11,161 nucleotides of DNA. Origin: Candidatus Woesearchaeota archaeon. Lineage in GTDB: Archaea > Nanobdellota > Nanobdellia > Woesearchaeales > WJKV01. Shown piece by piece: positions 1-7,694 of the stretch. Below the pieces are notes generated by a model, which did no database searches, was not told where the DNA came from, and saw only the letters and a list, made by a program, of their open reading frames with translations. Every line of letters begins with the position of its first letter. The stretch's first letter is position 1. The translations under genes and the position numbers were made by a program. The stretch is taken from the NCBI GenBank assembly GCA_019322855.1, contig JAHWIA010000020.1, positions 1 to 11,161 on the forward strand, in the 5' to 3' direction.

Positions 1-737
1 AGGAAGAGGCATTGAAGAGGCATAAAGAAGCAATAGAAAAAAAAGATATAGAAGCGATGAAGAAGTATGCTACAAGGACCACGAGATTGACAGGCCAGAT
101 GATAAAAGAAAGCCAGGAATTGTTAGAAGCTCTTGGAATTCCTGTAATACAAGCACCTAGTGAAGGAGAAGCACAGGCAGCTCATATTGTAAAGCAAGGT
201 GATGCAGACGCAGTCGTAAGCCAAGACGCAGATTGTTTGTTGTTTGGCGCTCCAAAATTAATAAAAAACTTGAGTGTCGCTGGCAGGAAAAAAATGCCGA
301 GCAAACTTTCTTATACTACTATCAAACCTGAGATGATCATCCTTAAAGAGAATCTAAAGAATCTTGGTTTAAGTCAGGATCAACTCATTGCATTAGGCCT
401 GCTGGTCGGGACAGATTTTAATCCTGGAGGAATAAGAGGTATCGGACCGAAAAAAGGACTGAAACTTGTGCGAGAGCATAAGAAAGATTTTGACAAATTA
501 TTCAAGGATGCAGGCTGGAATTTTGATTTTGAATGGCAAGCGCCGTTCGATCTTATAAAAAACATGCCTGTAACTAAAAAATACAAGCTTAAATGGAAAA
601 AGATGGACAGGGAAAGAGTCATGAAGATATTATGTGACAGACATAATTTCTCAGAGGAAAGAATAGCAAAAAAACTTGATGAAGTAAGTGGAAAACAGGA
701 AAAGGCAAAACAAAAAGGATTGAAACAATGGTTCTAG
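1..737 (+). CDS. fen: Flap endonuclease 1 (FEN-1), C-terminal part; 5' end outside window
   Basis: FEN-1 is a structure-specific 5' nuclease that removes 5' flaps during Okazaki fragment maturation and base-excision repair, acting with PCNA. The reading frame is open to the left edge, so roughly the first 100 residues of a ~340-aa family member are missing. Visible motifs are the metal-binding acids in PSEGEAQAA (nt 156-182), SQDAD (nt 219-233) and VGTDFNPGG (nt 405-431). The helix-hairpin-helix DNA-binding segment IRGIGPKKG follows directly. The protein ends in QKGLKQWF (nt 711-734), which matches the PCNA-interacting PIP box QxxLxxWF. The last 10 nt overlap the start of trm5, which suggests co-transcription and coupled translation. 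The family call is secure; only the N-terminus is unseen. Confidence 0.96.
   Translation, partial: EEALKRHKEAIEKKDIEAMKKYATRTTRLTGQMIKESQELLEALGIPVIQAPSEGEAQAAHIVKQGDADAVVSQDADCLLFGAPKLIKNLSVAGRKKMPSKLSYTTIKPEMIILKENLKNLGLSQDQLIALGLLVGTDFNPGGIRGIGPKKGLKLVREHKKDFDKLFKDAGWNFDFEWQAPFDLIKNMPVTKKYKLKWKKMDRERVMKILCDRHNFSEERIAKKLDEVSGKQEKAKQKGLKQWF
716..719 (+). promoter_or_regulatory. Weak ribosome binding site for trm5
   Basis: AGGA lies 8 nt before the ATG at 728, inside the end of fen1. It supports this start and re-initiation by ribosomes that finish fen1. The match to the anti-Shine-Dalgarno sequence is short. Confidence 0.4.
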
Positions 738-1735
738 CATTGAAATGCAAATTAAAGGATGCTAATAGGATGAGAGAATTTCTTCTTGATAAAGGCATTT
801 ATGATAAAAGATATCAATTAAAAACCGATAAGGATTTTGCATACATTCCTATCACAAAGAAGATAATAAAGAAGAATTGTGCGGTTGTGCAGAAAAGACT
901 TGATAAGATAGATCGAGCGACTAAATTGTCAGATCTATTGAAAAACAAATTGAAAAAGAAAGAGGTAGAAATGCTTCCTGGCGCCTATGATGTTGTGGGA
1001 GAAATCGCAATCCTTGATCTTAAATCTGAATTAAAGGCTAAAGAGAAATTGATTGCTCAAGCCTTGCTCAAGCTGCACAAGAATATCAAGACTGTTGTCA
1101 AGAAATCAGGCATACATTCTGGAGAGTTCAGGCTCCAGAAGCATACGCATCTTGCAGGAAGACGCAGCAAGAAAACCACACACAAAGAAAACAGAGTTAT
1201 GCTGAAATTAGACATAGACAAGGTATATTTCAGTGTGAGATCAGGGACAGAAAGAGCTCGAATCGCTTCAAAAGTAAAGAAAGGAGAAAAAATACTGGTC
1301 ATGTTCAGTGGATGCGCGCCGTTTCCTCTGGTTATTGCTAAGAACAGCAAACCAGATATCGTTGTTGGGATCGAGAAGAATAAGGAAGGCCACAAGCTTG
1401 CCCTAGAAAATCTTAAGCTGAACAAAAAAATAAAGAATGTTGAACTTATATTAGGGGATGTCAGGAAGATCGTTCCAAAATTGGATGAGAAATTCGATCG
1501 AATCTGTATGCCATTGCCAAAGAATGCAGAAGATTTTCTTGATTGCGCACTTTCTGCTGGCAAAAAAGGCACAATCATCCATTTCTATGATTTTTTAGAA
1601 GAAAAAGACATACCAAAGAAAGCGATTTCAAAGATCAAAAAACATGTTAAGAAATTCAAGGTTCTGGATGTTGTGAAGTGCGGACAATTCTCACCAAAAA
1701 CTTTCAGGATCTGCGTGGATTTCAAGCTCTTATGA
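728..1735 (+). CDS. trm5: Trm5-type tRNA (guanine(37)-N1)-methyltransferase
   Basis: Class I SAM-dependent methyltransferase expected to make m1G37 next to the tRNA anticodon, which prevents frameshifting; it acts in the cytosol. It has 335 aa. Residues ~1-45 resemble the small D1 tRNA-binding domain. Residues ~83-135 (LPGAYDVVGEIAIL, then LHKNIKTVVKKSG) match the D2 domain. KVYFSVRSGTER (165-176) is the conserved segment before the catalytic domain. Motif I is MFSGCAPFP (192-200), GIEKN (214-218) follows, and MPLPK (261-265) sits where Trm5 usually has NLPK. The start ATG lies inside the last codons of fen1, with a weak Shine-Dalgarno-like AGGA at 716-719. The paralogous TYW2 aminocarboxypropyl transferase is the main alternative, but the D1-like N-terminus favours Trm5. 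The stop codon overlaps that of convergent rlmE. Confidence 0.85.
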   Translation: MVLALKCKLKDANRMREFLLDKGIYDKRYQLKTDKDFAYIPITKKIIKKNCAVVQKRLDKIDRATKLSDLLKNKLKKKEVEMLPGAYDVVGEIAILDLKSELKAKEKLIAQALLKLHKNIKTVVKKSGIHSGEFRLQKHTHLAGRRSKKTTHKENRVMLKLDIDKVYFSVRSGTERARIASKVKKGEKILVMFSGCAPFPLVIAKNSKPDIVVGIEKNKEGHKLALENLKLNKKIKNVELILGDVRKIVPKLDEKFDRICMPLPKNAEDFLDCALSAGKKGTIIHFYDFLEEKDIPKKAISKIKKHVKKFKVLDVVKCGQFSPKTFRICVDFKLL

Positions 1736-2332
1736 ACCTTTGAAACTTTTGCAAACCAGGAATACTTCCTTGCTTCTTTTCTTGCTAGCAGGAGGTTTTT
1801 GTGTCTTTACCAATTCAAAATATTTGCTCGTTTCTTTCCTGAATTCTTCATACTCGCTGCTCTGGAAAGTCTTGCATATGAAGTTTCCTTTCTTCCTTAG
1901 GAAAATCTTTGCCAATTCAAATGCCCTCATAGAAAGTTCCAGTGACAATTCCTGATCAAGATGTATTATTCCTCTTGTGCTCGGGGCCATGTCGCTCGTG
2001 ACTGCATTGAATTTCTTATCTTTGAGCTTGTCTTTTATTGCAGACTTAATCATGTCTATTATTTCGTCCTTTGTGATGTCCTGCTGTATGAATTCCACAT
2101 GAGATTCTTTGAATTCCTCCATCTTAGAAATATCTACTCCAAGAACATAGCCTTTGCTTCCCACTATCTTGCTAATTATCTGCATCCAGCTCCCTGGTGC
2201 GCAACCGAGATCCAGCACATAGTCTCCTTTCTTGATAAGCTTGTATTTTTTATTGATGTCCTTAAGCTTATAGGCTGCTCTGCTCCTGTAACCCTCGCGC
2301 TTCGCCCTGATTGCAAATTTATCTTTCTTCAT
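1730..2332 (-). CDS. rlmE: RlmE/FtsJ family 23S rRNA 2'-O-methyltransferase
   Basis: SAM-dependent enzyme of the RrmJ/FtsJ family; the E. coli member methylates the ribose of U2552 in the 23S rRNA A-loop. From the ATG at 2332 it has 200 aa, normal for a single-domain member. The SAM motif is DLGCAPGSW (41-49). The family's K-D-K-E tetrad is complete: K22 in SRAAYKL, D114 in TSDMAPS, K154 in ICKTF and E189 in KEVF. An in-frame TTG at 2347 would add five residues and overlap pan by 8 nt. I prefer the ATG, which lies 7 nt after the pan stop codon. The gene is probably co-transcribed with pan. Its stop overlaps that of the convergent trm5, so the two transcripts must end inside each other or terminate very sharply. 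Confidence 0.94.
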   Translation of the reverse strand: MKKDKFAIRAKREGYRSRAAYKLKDINKKYKLIKKGDYVLDLGCAPGSWMQIISKIVGSKGYVLGVDISKMEEFKESHVEFIQQDITKDEIIDMIKSAIKDKLKDKKFNAVTSDMAPSTRGIIHLDQELSLELSMRAFELAKIFLRKKGNFICKTFQSSEYEEFRKETSKYFELVKTQKPPASKKRSKEVFLVCKSFKGS

Positions 2333-2339
2333 CAGAAAC

Positions 2340-3485
2340 CTAGCCAAACATATTCATGAATTCTTCCACATTGGCTTTATCATCTACCTTAACCTTTTGT
2401 ATAGCTTCTAAGAAATCTTCTTCTGTGACCTCTGTCCTGTTATTCCTTATTGCGAAATAGCCTGCTTCTGTACATATGGATCTAATCTCTGCACCATTAC
2501 AGTTAAGCATCTTATCTATCATATTTTTCTTGTTGAACTTTTTGATCTTCATACCTTTAGAATGAATTTCAAATATCTGTTTAACACCTTCCCTGTCTGG
2601 TTCTGGTATCTTTATCAATCTATCAAATCTTCCAGGCCTTACAACTGCAGGATCTAGAATGTCTTTCCTGTTTGTCGCGCCGATGATCTTTACATTATCC
2701 AATTCCTTGAAACCGTCAAGCTCTGCGAGCAATTGCATGAAAGTCCTCTGCACTTCTCTTTCCCCGCTCGTGCCAATATCTATCCTCTGCGCAGCAATAG
2801 CGTCCAATTCATCAATAAATACAACAGCAGGCCCTTTATTTCTCGCGAGTTCAAATATTTCCTTGACCAGTTTTGCACCTTCACCAATGTATTTCTGTAC
2901 AAGTTCTGCACCCACGATCTCAATGAACGTGCTGTTTGTGCTTGCAGCCACTGCCTTTGCCAATATTGTCTTTCCACAACCAGGAGGGCCATGGAGCAAG
3001 ACTCCTTTAGGCGGGCTTATGCCTACCTTCTTGAAAAGATGCGGCTTTTTCAATGGAAGCTCAATCACTTCCTTAATCTCATTTATTTGATCCTTCAAAC
3101 CTCCGACATCCTTCCATGTTGTTTTTGGTTTTTCGATTATTACAAATTTCTCAACATTAAACTTTTTGCTTGATTTTATAGTATCAACAACAACAAGATT
3201 CTTTTGATGAGCTAGAACCTGATCCCCTGGTTTCAAATCCTTGACATCATTATCTATTTCCACAAAGAATTCGTTTCCATTCTTCAAAGAAAGCAATGCT
3301 TTGCTGTCAATCAAATCCTTTATTTCACAGACAAGATACGGAGGAGTCTTGTATTTTCTTATCTCATCTTTCAGATGCTCGATTGTTTCTCTAAGAACTC
3401 TATTCTCATCTTCTAATGCATTGACTTCTGTTGTATATCCATACATTACTTTATCCAACTCCCCTGACCCTGAATTTGACTTCAT
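2340..3485 (-). CDS. pan: Proteasome-activating nucleotidase PAN (AAA+ ATPase)
   Basis: Hexameric AAA+ unfoldase that feeds substrates into the archaeal 20S proteasome. It has 381 aa, shorter than the roughly 400-430 aa of typical euryarchaeal PAN. Order of domains: coiled coil at ~19-46 (heptad-like VNALEDENRVLRETIEHLKD), OB fold ~50-115, then the AAA+ module. Walker A is GPPGCGKT (166-173). The pore loop is KYIGEG (198-203) and Walker B is VVFIDELD (221-228). The second region of homology, ending RPGRFDR (283-289), carries the arginine fingers. The C-terminus is MNMFG, so the proteasome-docking HbYX motif has Phe in place of Tyr. The ATG at 3485 lies about 27 nt below a TATA-like box, which implies a leaderless message. 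No proteasome subunit genes are visible here. A Cdc48-type ATPase is excluded by the single AAA+ domain and the N-terminal coiled coil plus OB fold. Confidence 0.95.
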   Translation of the reverse strand: MKSNSGSGELDKVMYGYTTEVNALEDENRVLRETIEHLKDEIRKYKTPPYLVCEIKDLIDSKALLSLKNGNEFFVEIDNDVKDLKPGDQVLAHQKNLVVVDTIKSSKKFNVEKFVIIEKPKTTWKDVGGLKDQINEIKEVIELPLKKPHLFKKVGISPPKGVLLHGPPGCGKTILAKAVAASTNSTFIEIVGAELVQKYIGEGAKLVKEIFELARNKGPAVVFIDELDAIAAQRIDIGTSGEREVQRTFMQLLAELDGFKELDNVKIIGATNRKDILDPAVVRPGRFDRLIKIPEPDREGVKQIFEIHSKGMKIKKFNKKNMIDKMLNCNGAEIRSICTEAGYFAIRNNRTEVTEEDFLEAIQKVKVDDKANVEEFMNMFG

Positions 3486-3507
3486 TAGATAATAAATTCG
3501 TTTTGGT

Positions 3508-3517
3508 TATATTTAAA
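3508..3517 (-). promoter_or_regulatory. TATA-like box of pan
   Basis: On the minus strand this reads TTTAAATATA, preceded by AACC. It is centred about 27 nt upstream of the pan start codon at 3485. At normal archaeal spacing, transcription would begin at or next to the ATG. Confidence 0.6.
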
Positions 3518-3556
3518 GGTTACTATTAACTGCACAGGGGTTCAATTTCCATAAGA

Positions 3557-3564
3557 TATTTAAA
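3557..3564 (+). promoter_or_regulatory. TATA-like box of the 53-aa membrane protein gene
   Basis: TATTTAAA, centred about 26 nt before the ATG at 3587. This is the same spacing as at the other leaderless starts in the window and supports the small gene as real. It is divergent from the pan promoter within a 101-nt gap. Confidence 0.6.
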
Positions 3565-3586
3565 CTACCAGAACAACTTCAAGTTT

Positions 3587-3748
3587 ATGGACGGAAGACT
3601 GATAAGTGCATTATTATTGATCGCAATGTTTTATTTCATCTACAAGATGTTTTTTATTAGATTCAAGAATGTTAAAAAATATCCTGACGAAGTTGAAGAA
3701 ATAATTAATTCTGAGAAATACAAAGTCAAAGGACAATTCAATCAATGA
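3587..3748 (+). CDS. Small single-pass membrane protein, 53 aa, function unknown
   Basis: An ORF too short for most gene-length cut-offs: ATG 3587, stop TGA 3746-3748. Residues ~5-24 form a continuous hydrophobic helix (LISALLLIAMFYFIYKMFF begins at residue 5). It is followed by a basic stretch RFKNVKK and a charged tail containing YPDEVEEII and SEKYKVKG. This predicts one transmembrane segment near the N-terminus with a ~29-residue cytoplasmic tail by the positive-inside rule. A TATA-like box sits at leaderless distance upstream. The gene fills the space between the pan promoter and the convergent tldE exactly, ending 16 nt from the tldE stop. I do not recognise a family. The promoter, the ordered amphipathic composition and the fit into the gap make a chance ORF unlikely, but no homology was checked. 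Confidence 0.65.
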   Translation: MDGRLISALLLIAMFYFIYKMFFIRFKNVKKYPDEVEEIINSEKYKVKGQFNQ

Positions 3749-3764
3749 ATTTAAGAAATTTTTC

Positions 3765-5093
3765 TTATTTCGTGCTTGTTGTAATGTTTATATTGTTTAT
3801 CAATGCAGTTCCTGTGATCACTGGCGTGCCCACTTCCCATCCGCACTGCTGTCTTCTTCCTTTTGAAATCTCTGCAATATTCTTGTACAGATTAATCATA
3901 TTCTCTGAAACCCGGATGTCTTTGACAGACTTGACCATCTCTCCGTTCTTGTACAAGAAAATACCGTCCCTAGGTATTGTAGAGAAATCTCCTGTCAAAT
4001 AATTTTGGAATCTTGTGTACCACAAATTTGTTATGTACAAGCCTGTAAAATCTTCAAACAATTGTTTTTCTGATTTTTTTCCTGATTCAAGTATGAGATT
4101 TGATGGTGATGGACAGACAAGACCTGCACTTGCAGTGGTCTTTGTATTGTACCTTCGAGCCGTGCTGGTATTGTGCAAGAAGGTCTTCAATATTCCCTTA
4201 TCTATCAATAAGGTCTTTTGTGTTGGATGTCCTTCGTCATCAAACTTGCCGCTTGCCAACCCTCCTGGGAAAGTAGCATCGTCATAAACAGTCATTGCAG
4301 GACTGCCTACTTGTTTTCCTATCTTGTCTGTAAAGAATGAATAACCTGCTTCTACATAGAATATAGAAGCACTGTCCAGATGATCTATGAAATTTGAGAA
4401 AGGATACGGTGCAAATATCACGTCAAACTTTCCAGGAGATAGTTTTTGAGGATCCTTTGCTAATTTTGATATATGGCCTGCTTCCTTGCCAGGAATCTCA
4501 GGCTTGAATTCTGACAATTGAGTGCATATCTGATTGCTATATCCTGAAGCTTCCTTGTCAGTGTGCGCCCTTATGGAAAAATAAAGTCCTGTTCCTTTGT
4601 CAGAGACATCAACATTCTCGCTCGTGACAAGATGCTCGCTATTGTCTATAAACTCCAATACTCCATTCGTTCTCTCTGCTCCTTCTTCTGTGGCTGCGTT
4701 TATGCCAGCTTCGACAAAGTCAATACAATCTTCATCCAGCTCTGCTATCTTTTTATCGTATACCTTTTCAACAGGTTTGTAATCGAACGGTCCTTTTGCA
4801 ATCCCTCTGAAATTCTCATTAGGTTTTATTGCGTCTCCAAACTTGATCAATTTGTCTGCAGCAGAATCTATATCCTTTGTAGAGAAGTTCTGTAGAGAGG
4901 TAGCAACTATCTTTTTATTGTAGTTCAAGAAAACCGCAAGACTCACATTATCCCATGTCTTTGAAGCTGCGATCTGATTATTTACAAATTTTATCTGCGT
5001 CTTCTTGCCCCCTCTCATTGAAAGAACTATGTCTGACGCGCCTTTTTCCTGCAATTTCTTGAGCAAATAATGTAGTATTTCTGATTTGTCCAT
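3765..5093 (-). CDS. pmbA: TldE/PmbA-like subunit of the TldD-TldE metalloprotease
   Basis: Second gene of the tldD-tldE pair, 442 aa, about the family's normal length. In E. coli, TldD and TldE (PmbA) form a heterodimeric protease that cleaves unfolded or modified peptides such as the microcin B17 leader; TldE provides structure and substrate binding rather than the metal site. Family features seen are the N-terminal SDIVLSMRGGKKTQIKFVNN segment, the central DVIFAPYPFSNFIDHL region, and GSPAMTVYDDATFPGGLASG followed by FDDEGHPTQKT. RRQQCGWEVGTPVITG is near the end. There is no HExxxH motif, as expected for TldE. It starts 16 nt after the tldD stop and ends facing the small membrane protein gene. 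It belongs to the tyrS-tldD-tldE run. Confidence 0.93.
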   Translation of the reverse strand: MDKSEILHYLLKKLQEKGASDIVLSMRGGKKTQIKFVNNQIAASKTWDNVSLAVFLNYNKKIVATSLQNFSTKDIDSAADKLIKFGDAIKPNENFRGIAKGPFDYKPVEKVYDKKIAELDEDCIDFVEAGINAATEEGAERTNGVLEFIDNSEHLVTSENVDVSDKGTGLYFSIRAHTDKEASGYSNQICTQLSEFKPEIPGKEAGHISKLAKDPQKLSPGKFDVIFAPYPFSNFIDHLDSASIFYVEAGYSFFTDKIGKQVGSPAMTVYDDATFPGGLASGKFDDEGHPTQKTLLIDKGILKTFLHNTSTARRYNTKTTASAGLVCPSPSNLILESGKKSEKQLFEDFTGLYITNLWYTRFQNYLTGDFSTIPRDGIFLYKNGEMVKSVKDIRVSENMINLYKNIAEISKGRRQQCGWEVGTPVITGTALINNINITTSTK

Positions 5094-5109
5094 TTTCGTT
5101 TACATTCGA

Positions 5110-6516
5110 TTATCTAATCTTTATATTCTTCAATCTTATTGACGGGCCGCCATGATAGACTGGAACACCCTGGCTCGGCTCTCCCTTTCCGCACGTTGCA
5201 GCGTGCAGTTCCATGTCTTTTGCAATAGCATCAATGGCATTCCAGAAGGTTGGAGTCGTGATCTCCAATACCGGATTCTGTATAGGATACATTATTTCTC
5301 CATTCTCTACATAATACGATCCTGCACCCACATATTTTTGATTATAACGCTTGTCATCTATGTTCCATTCCATGAAATTCTTGATATAGATTGCTTTTTT
5401 AGTATCTTCTATAAGTTCATCAAAACTATAATCTCCTGGCTCGACAAAGGTATTTGCCATCCTTACAATAGGCTCTCTGTGGAAACCAGAGGCTCTTGCA
5501 GAAGCATTGCTCTTCAGACCCAATTCAACTGCGGTCTCTCTGTTATGCAGGAACTCATTCAATATGCCGTTCTTGACCATAAGCCTTTTCCTTGCTTTTA
5601 CGCCTTCTGCATCATATTGATAATAACCTGCGCTTCCTGGAATTGTAGGATCTTCTGAAACATTGACAATATCGCTCGCGTAAGGCTTGCCCAGCATCTC
5701 CGGAGTGACAAAACTTTCTCCTGCCTGCGCACTTTCCCTGCACAGTATCCTGTCTGCTTCATTAGGATGTCCGATGCTCTCGTGAGTTATGATGCCTGTG
5801 ACTTCTGGTCCGCAGATCACGTCAATGTCTCCTGACGGTGTTTTTTTTCCTTTCTTCAGGTTCTCATATAATTCCTTTGTCATTGCCACTGCATCATCTG
5901 CAATGTTCCATTTTTTCAATATCTCAAAACCTGTCGTAGCATCGTAAGCAAAATACTTCTGCTTGCTTTGCTGCGCGTCTCCTACAGATACAAACCAAAA
6001 TGCATGTACTCTGGGAATCTTACTTATTATCTTGCTGCCTTCTGAACTCTGGAAGATCTGTTCTGTGAATTTATGATTGAACGAGATGTGCCTGTTCAAT
6101 GTTGGAATTCCGCATTGCAATAAAGACTTGTCAATGTCTATCACCATCTGCAATTTATCTTCTGTGCTCGTGTCTTCTGGATTTTCTTTCTGTTTGACAG
6201 AATAATTCGCAATATTGATATTTTCTTCTGAGAATTTGACAGGTGTCTGGACCAGCCTCTCGCTGGCTTTTGCTATCTTTAATGCCTGGGTAACGACTTT
6301 CTTTATGTTCTGTCTTTCCAGATTGTTCGTACTGACAAAACCCATGCTGCCGTTGACTACTAATCTCAAGCCCATTCCTTTTACTCTATCGAAAGTCGCA
6401 ATCTCTGGCACACTATTCTTTAACAGAAAACTTGTCTCCTTGATGTCCTCTATCCTAATGTCTGCATACTCTGCTTCCTTGCATAGATCCAGCGCGTATT
6501 GTGCAATGTCTTCCAT
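5110..6516 (-). CDS. tldD: TldD-like zinc metalloprotease subunit
   Basis: Catalytic subunit of the TldD/TldE protease, 468 aa, close to the E. coli length. The metal site HESIGH (245-250) fits the family's HExxxH. The third zinc ligand expected near the C-terminus is present as Cys442 in TCGKGEPSQGVPV. The segment VICGPEVTGIITHESIGHPNEADRI is typical of TldD and separates it from TldE downstream. Substrates of the archaeal members are poorly known; degradation of unfolded peptides is the safest inference. The ATG at 6516 follows the tyrS stop by 32 nt, with no clear promoter in the gap, so co-transcription with tyrS is likely. No peptide-precursor or heterocycle-forming gene is nearby that would point to a bacteriocin role. 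Confidence 0.95.
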   Translation of the reverse strand: MEDIAQYALDLCKEAEYADIRIEDIKETSFLLKNSVPEIATFDRVKGMGLRLVVNGSMGFVSTNNLERQNIKKVVTQALKIAKASERLVQTPVKFSEENINIANYSVKQKENPEDTSTEDKLQMVIDIDKSLLQCGIPTLNRHISFNHKFTEQIFQSSEGSKIISKIPRVHAFWFVSVGDAQQSKQKYFAYDATTGFEILKKWNIADDAVAMTKELYENLKKGKKTPSGDIDVICGPEVTGIITHESIGHPNEADRILCRESAQAGESFVTPEMLGKPYASDIVNVSEDPTIPGSAGYYQYDAEGVKARKRLMVKNGILNEFLHNRETAVELGLKSNASARASGFHREPIVRMANTFVEPGDYSFDELIEDTKKAIYIKNFMEWNIDDKRYNQKYVGAGSYYVENGEIMYPIQNPVLEITTPTFWNAIDAIAKDMELHAATCGKGEPSQGVPVYHGGPSIRLKNIKIR

Positions 6517-6548
6517 TTTACTATATTATCTCACTTCTATCTTATCTT

Positions 6549-7676
6549 CTATCTTGTTAGTCTGATATTTTCAATCTCTTCTTTTAATTCCTTAAGCTTT
6601 GGCTTTTCAAAATGCTTTCTTGCCGGCGCAAGGAGTTTAACAAGATATTCTGCAACTGCTTTCTTCAAATCAAGCGGATGAAGATCGCCTTTTGCAAAAT
6701 CGTGCTTTAATTTGACTAATGAATCGTATTCTATATTGCCGCCAAACTTCTCAGGCCGTTCTACCAGCAGAGTCTCTTTTTCCCTGGTAAAAATCAAATT
6801 CTCGACCCAGTTAATTATTGGATTGAAATCTACATCCTTTTCAGGACAGAATGCCTTGTTCAGTTTCTGTCTTATCTCTTCTTCACTGTCATGGATAAAC
6901 ACGCTGCTGCCTCCAACACTCTTGCTCATCTTAAGTTCGCTCAGCATGTCTTTGATCTTATCTTTAGGCACAGGATACATAGGAGGCTTCTGCAGACCAA
7001 GAATTAAAGGATGATGTATAGCAACTGGCTTGAGCTGTTTCTGCTTGTGCATGATGGGATTAACTTTCAATTTCAATCCTACTTCTCTTGCAATAACGTG
7101 CGCTTTTCTTTGATCCATTCCTGCGTGAGCCAATGTAAGGCCTTGATTAAAGATGTCTGCCACCTGCATAGGAGGATAAAATAAGAATGCTAACGGGATT
7201 GCATCCCCTTCTTTCCTTCCCATAATCGTGACTCCTCTCATTGCTCTCTTCAAGGTCATGTTCTTTGCTATCTCTACTACGCACCGCCAATATTCGTCAT
7301 TGTGATGATAGAGTTCATCTCCTCTTACCATCTTAAGTTTCTCAGGATCGCCACCCATGACTTCTAAACTTACCTTCAATGCCTCTCCAAAATAAACAGA
7401 AGCTCTTTTGATGGTCTCGAAATCTCCGCCTAATTTATTGTTTATCCAAGCGTGCCATGTGGCCAAGAACATACTACAGTCTACGCCTGCTTTCTGAAAG
7501 TCTGCAACTTTCAGACCAGTCATCAGGCCTGTTCCTAGATGGACTTTGCCGCTTATCTCAAAACCAATATAGTGTTTTAATGGAACCCCTTGCTCTATTC
7601 TCTGCTTTAAGTCTTCTGCAGTCAAGACTTCCTCAGTATTCCTGGTTATCAAGTCGAATTTTGTTTCATTATCCAT
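6549..7676 (-). CDS. tyrS: Tyrosyl-tRNA synthetase (archaeal type)
   Basis: Class Ic aminoacyl-tRNA synthetase that charges tRNA-Tyr. From the ATG at 7676 it has 375 aa, longer than the ~306-330 aa of many archaeal TyrRS. The HIGH-type signature is SGKVHLGTG (HLGT at 46-49), with Thr where the last His usually lies. The tyrosine-recognition pattern Y167-x3-Q171-x2-D174 is in FYPPMQVADIF, followed by AGMDQRKAH (Q189). KMSKS is at 249-253. The C-terminal RPEKFGG and LHPLDLKKAVAEYL are archaeal TyrRS hallmarks. An in-frame GTG at 7682 would add two residues, but the ATG fits better with the TATA-like box at 7695-7702. It is the first gene of the minus-strand run with tldD and tldE and is divergent from the Cas4-like gene. 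Confidence 0.94.
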   Translation of the reverse strand: MDNETKFDLITRNTEEVLTAEDLKQRIEQGVPLKHYIGFEISGKVHLGTGLMTGLKVADFQKAGVDCSMFLATWHAWINNKLGGDFETIKRASVYFGEALKVSLEVMGGDPEKLKMVRGDELYHHNDEYWRCVVEIAKNMTLKRAMRGVTIMGRKEGDAIPLAFLFYPPMQVADIFNQGLTLAHAGMDQRKAHVIAREVGLKLKVNPIMHKQKQLKPVAIHHPLILGLQKPPMYPVPKDKIKDMLSELKMSKSVGGSSVFIHDSEEEIRQKLNKAFCPEKDVDFNPIINWVENLIFTREKETLLVERPEKFGGNIEYDSLVKLKHDFAKGDLHPLDLKKAVAEYLVKLLAPARKHFEKPKLKELKEEIENIRLTR

Positions 7677-7694
7677 TTTCACGCCTGAAAAATC

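Noticed and set aside
1057..1578. Long minus-strand ORF (173 codons) opposite trm5
   Set aside because: It lies fully antisense to a well-recognised gene, has low-complexity Ser/Phe-rich composition and no own promoter. It is a shadow of the trm5 codons.
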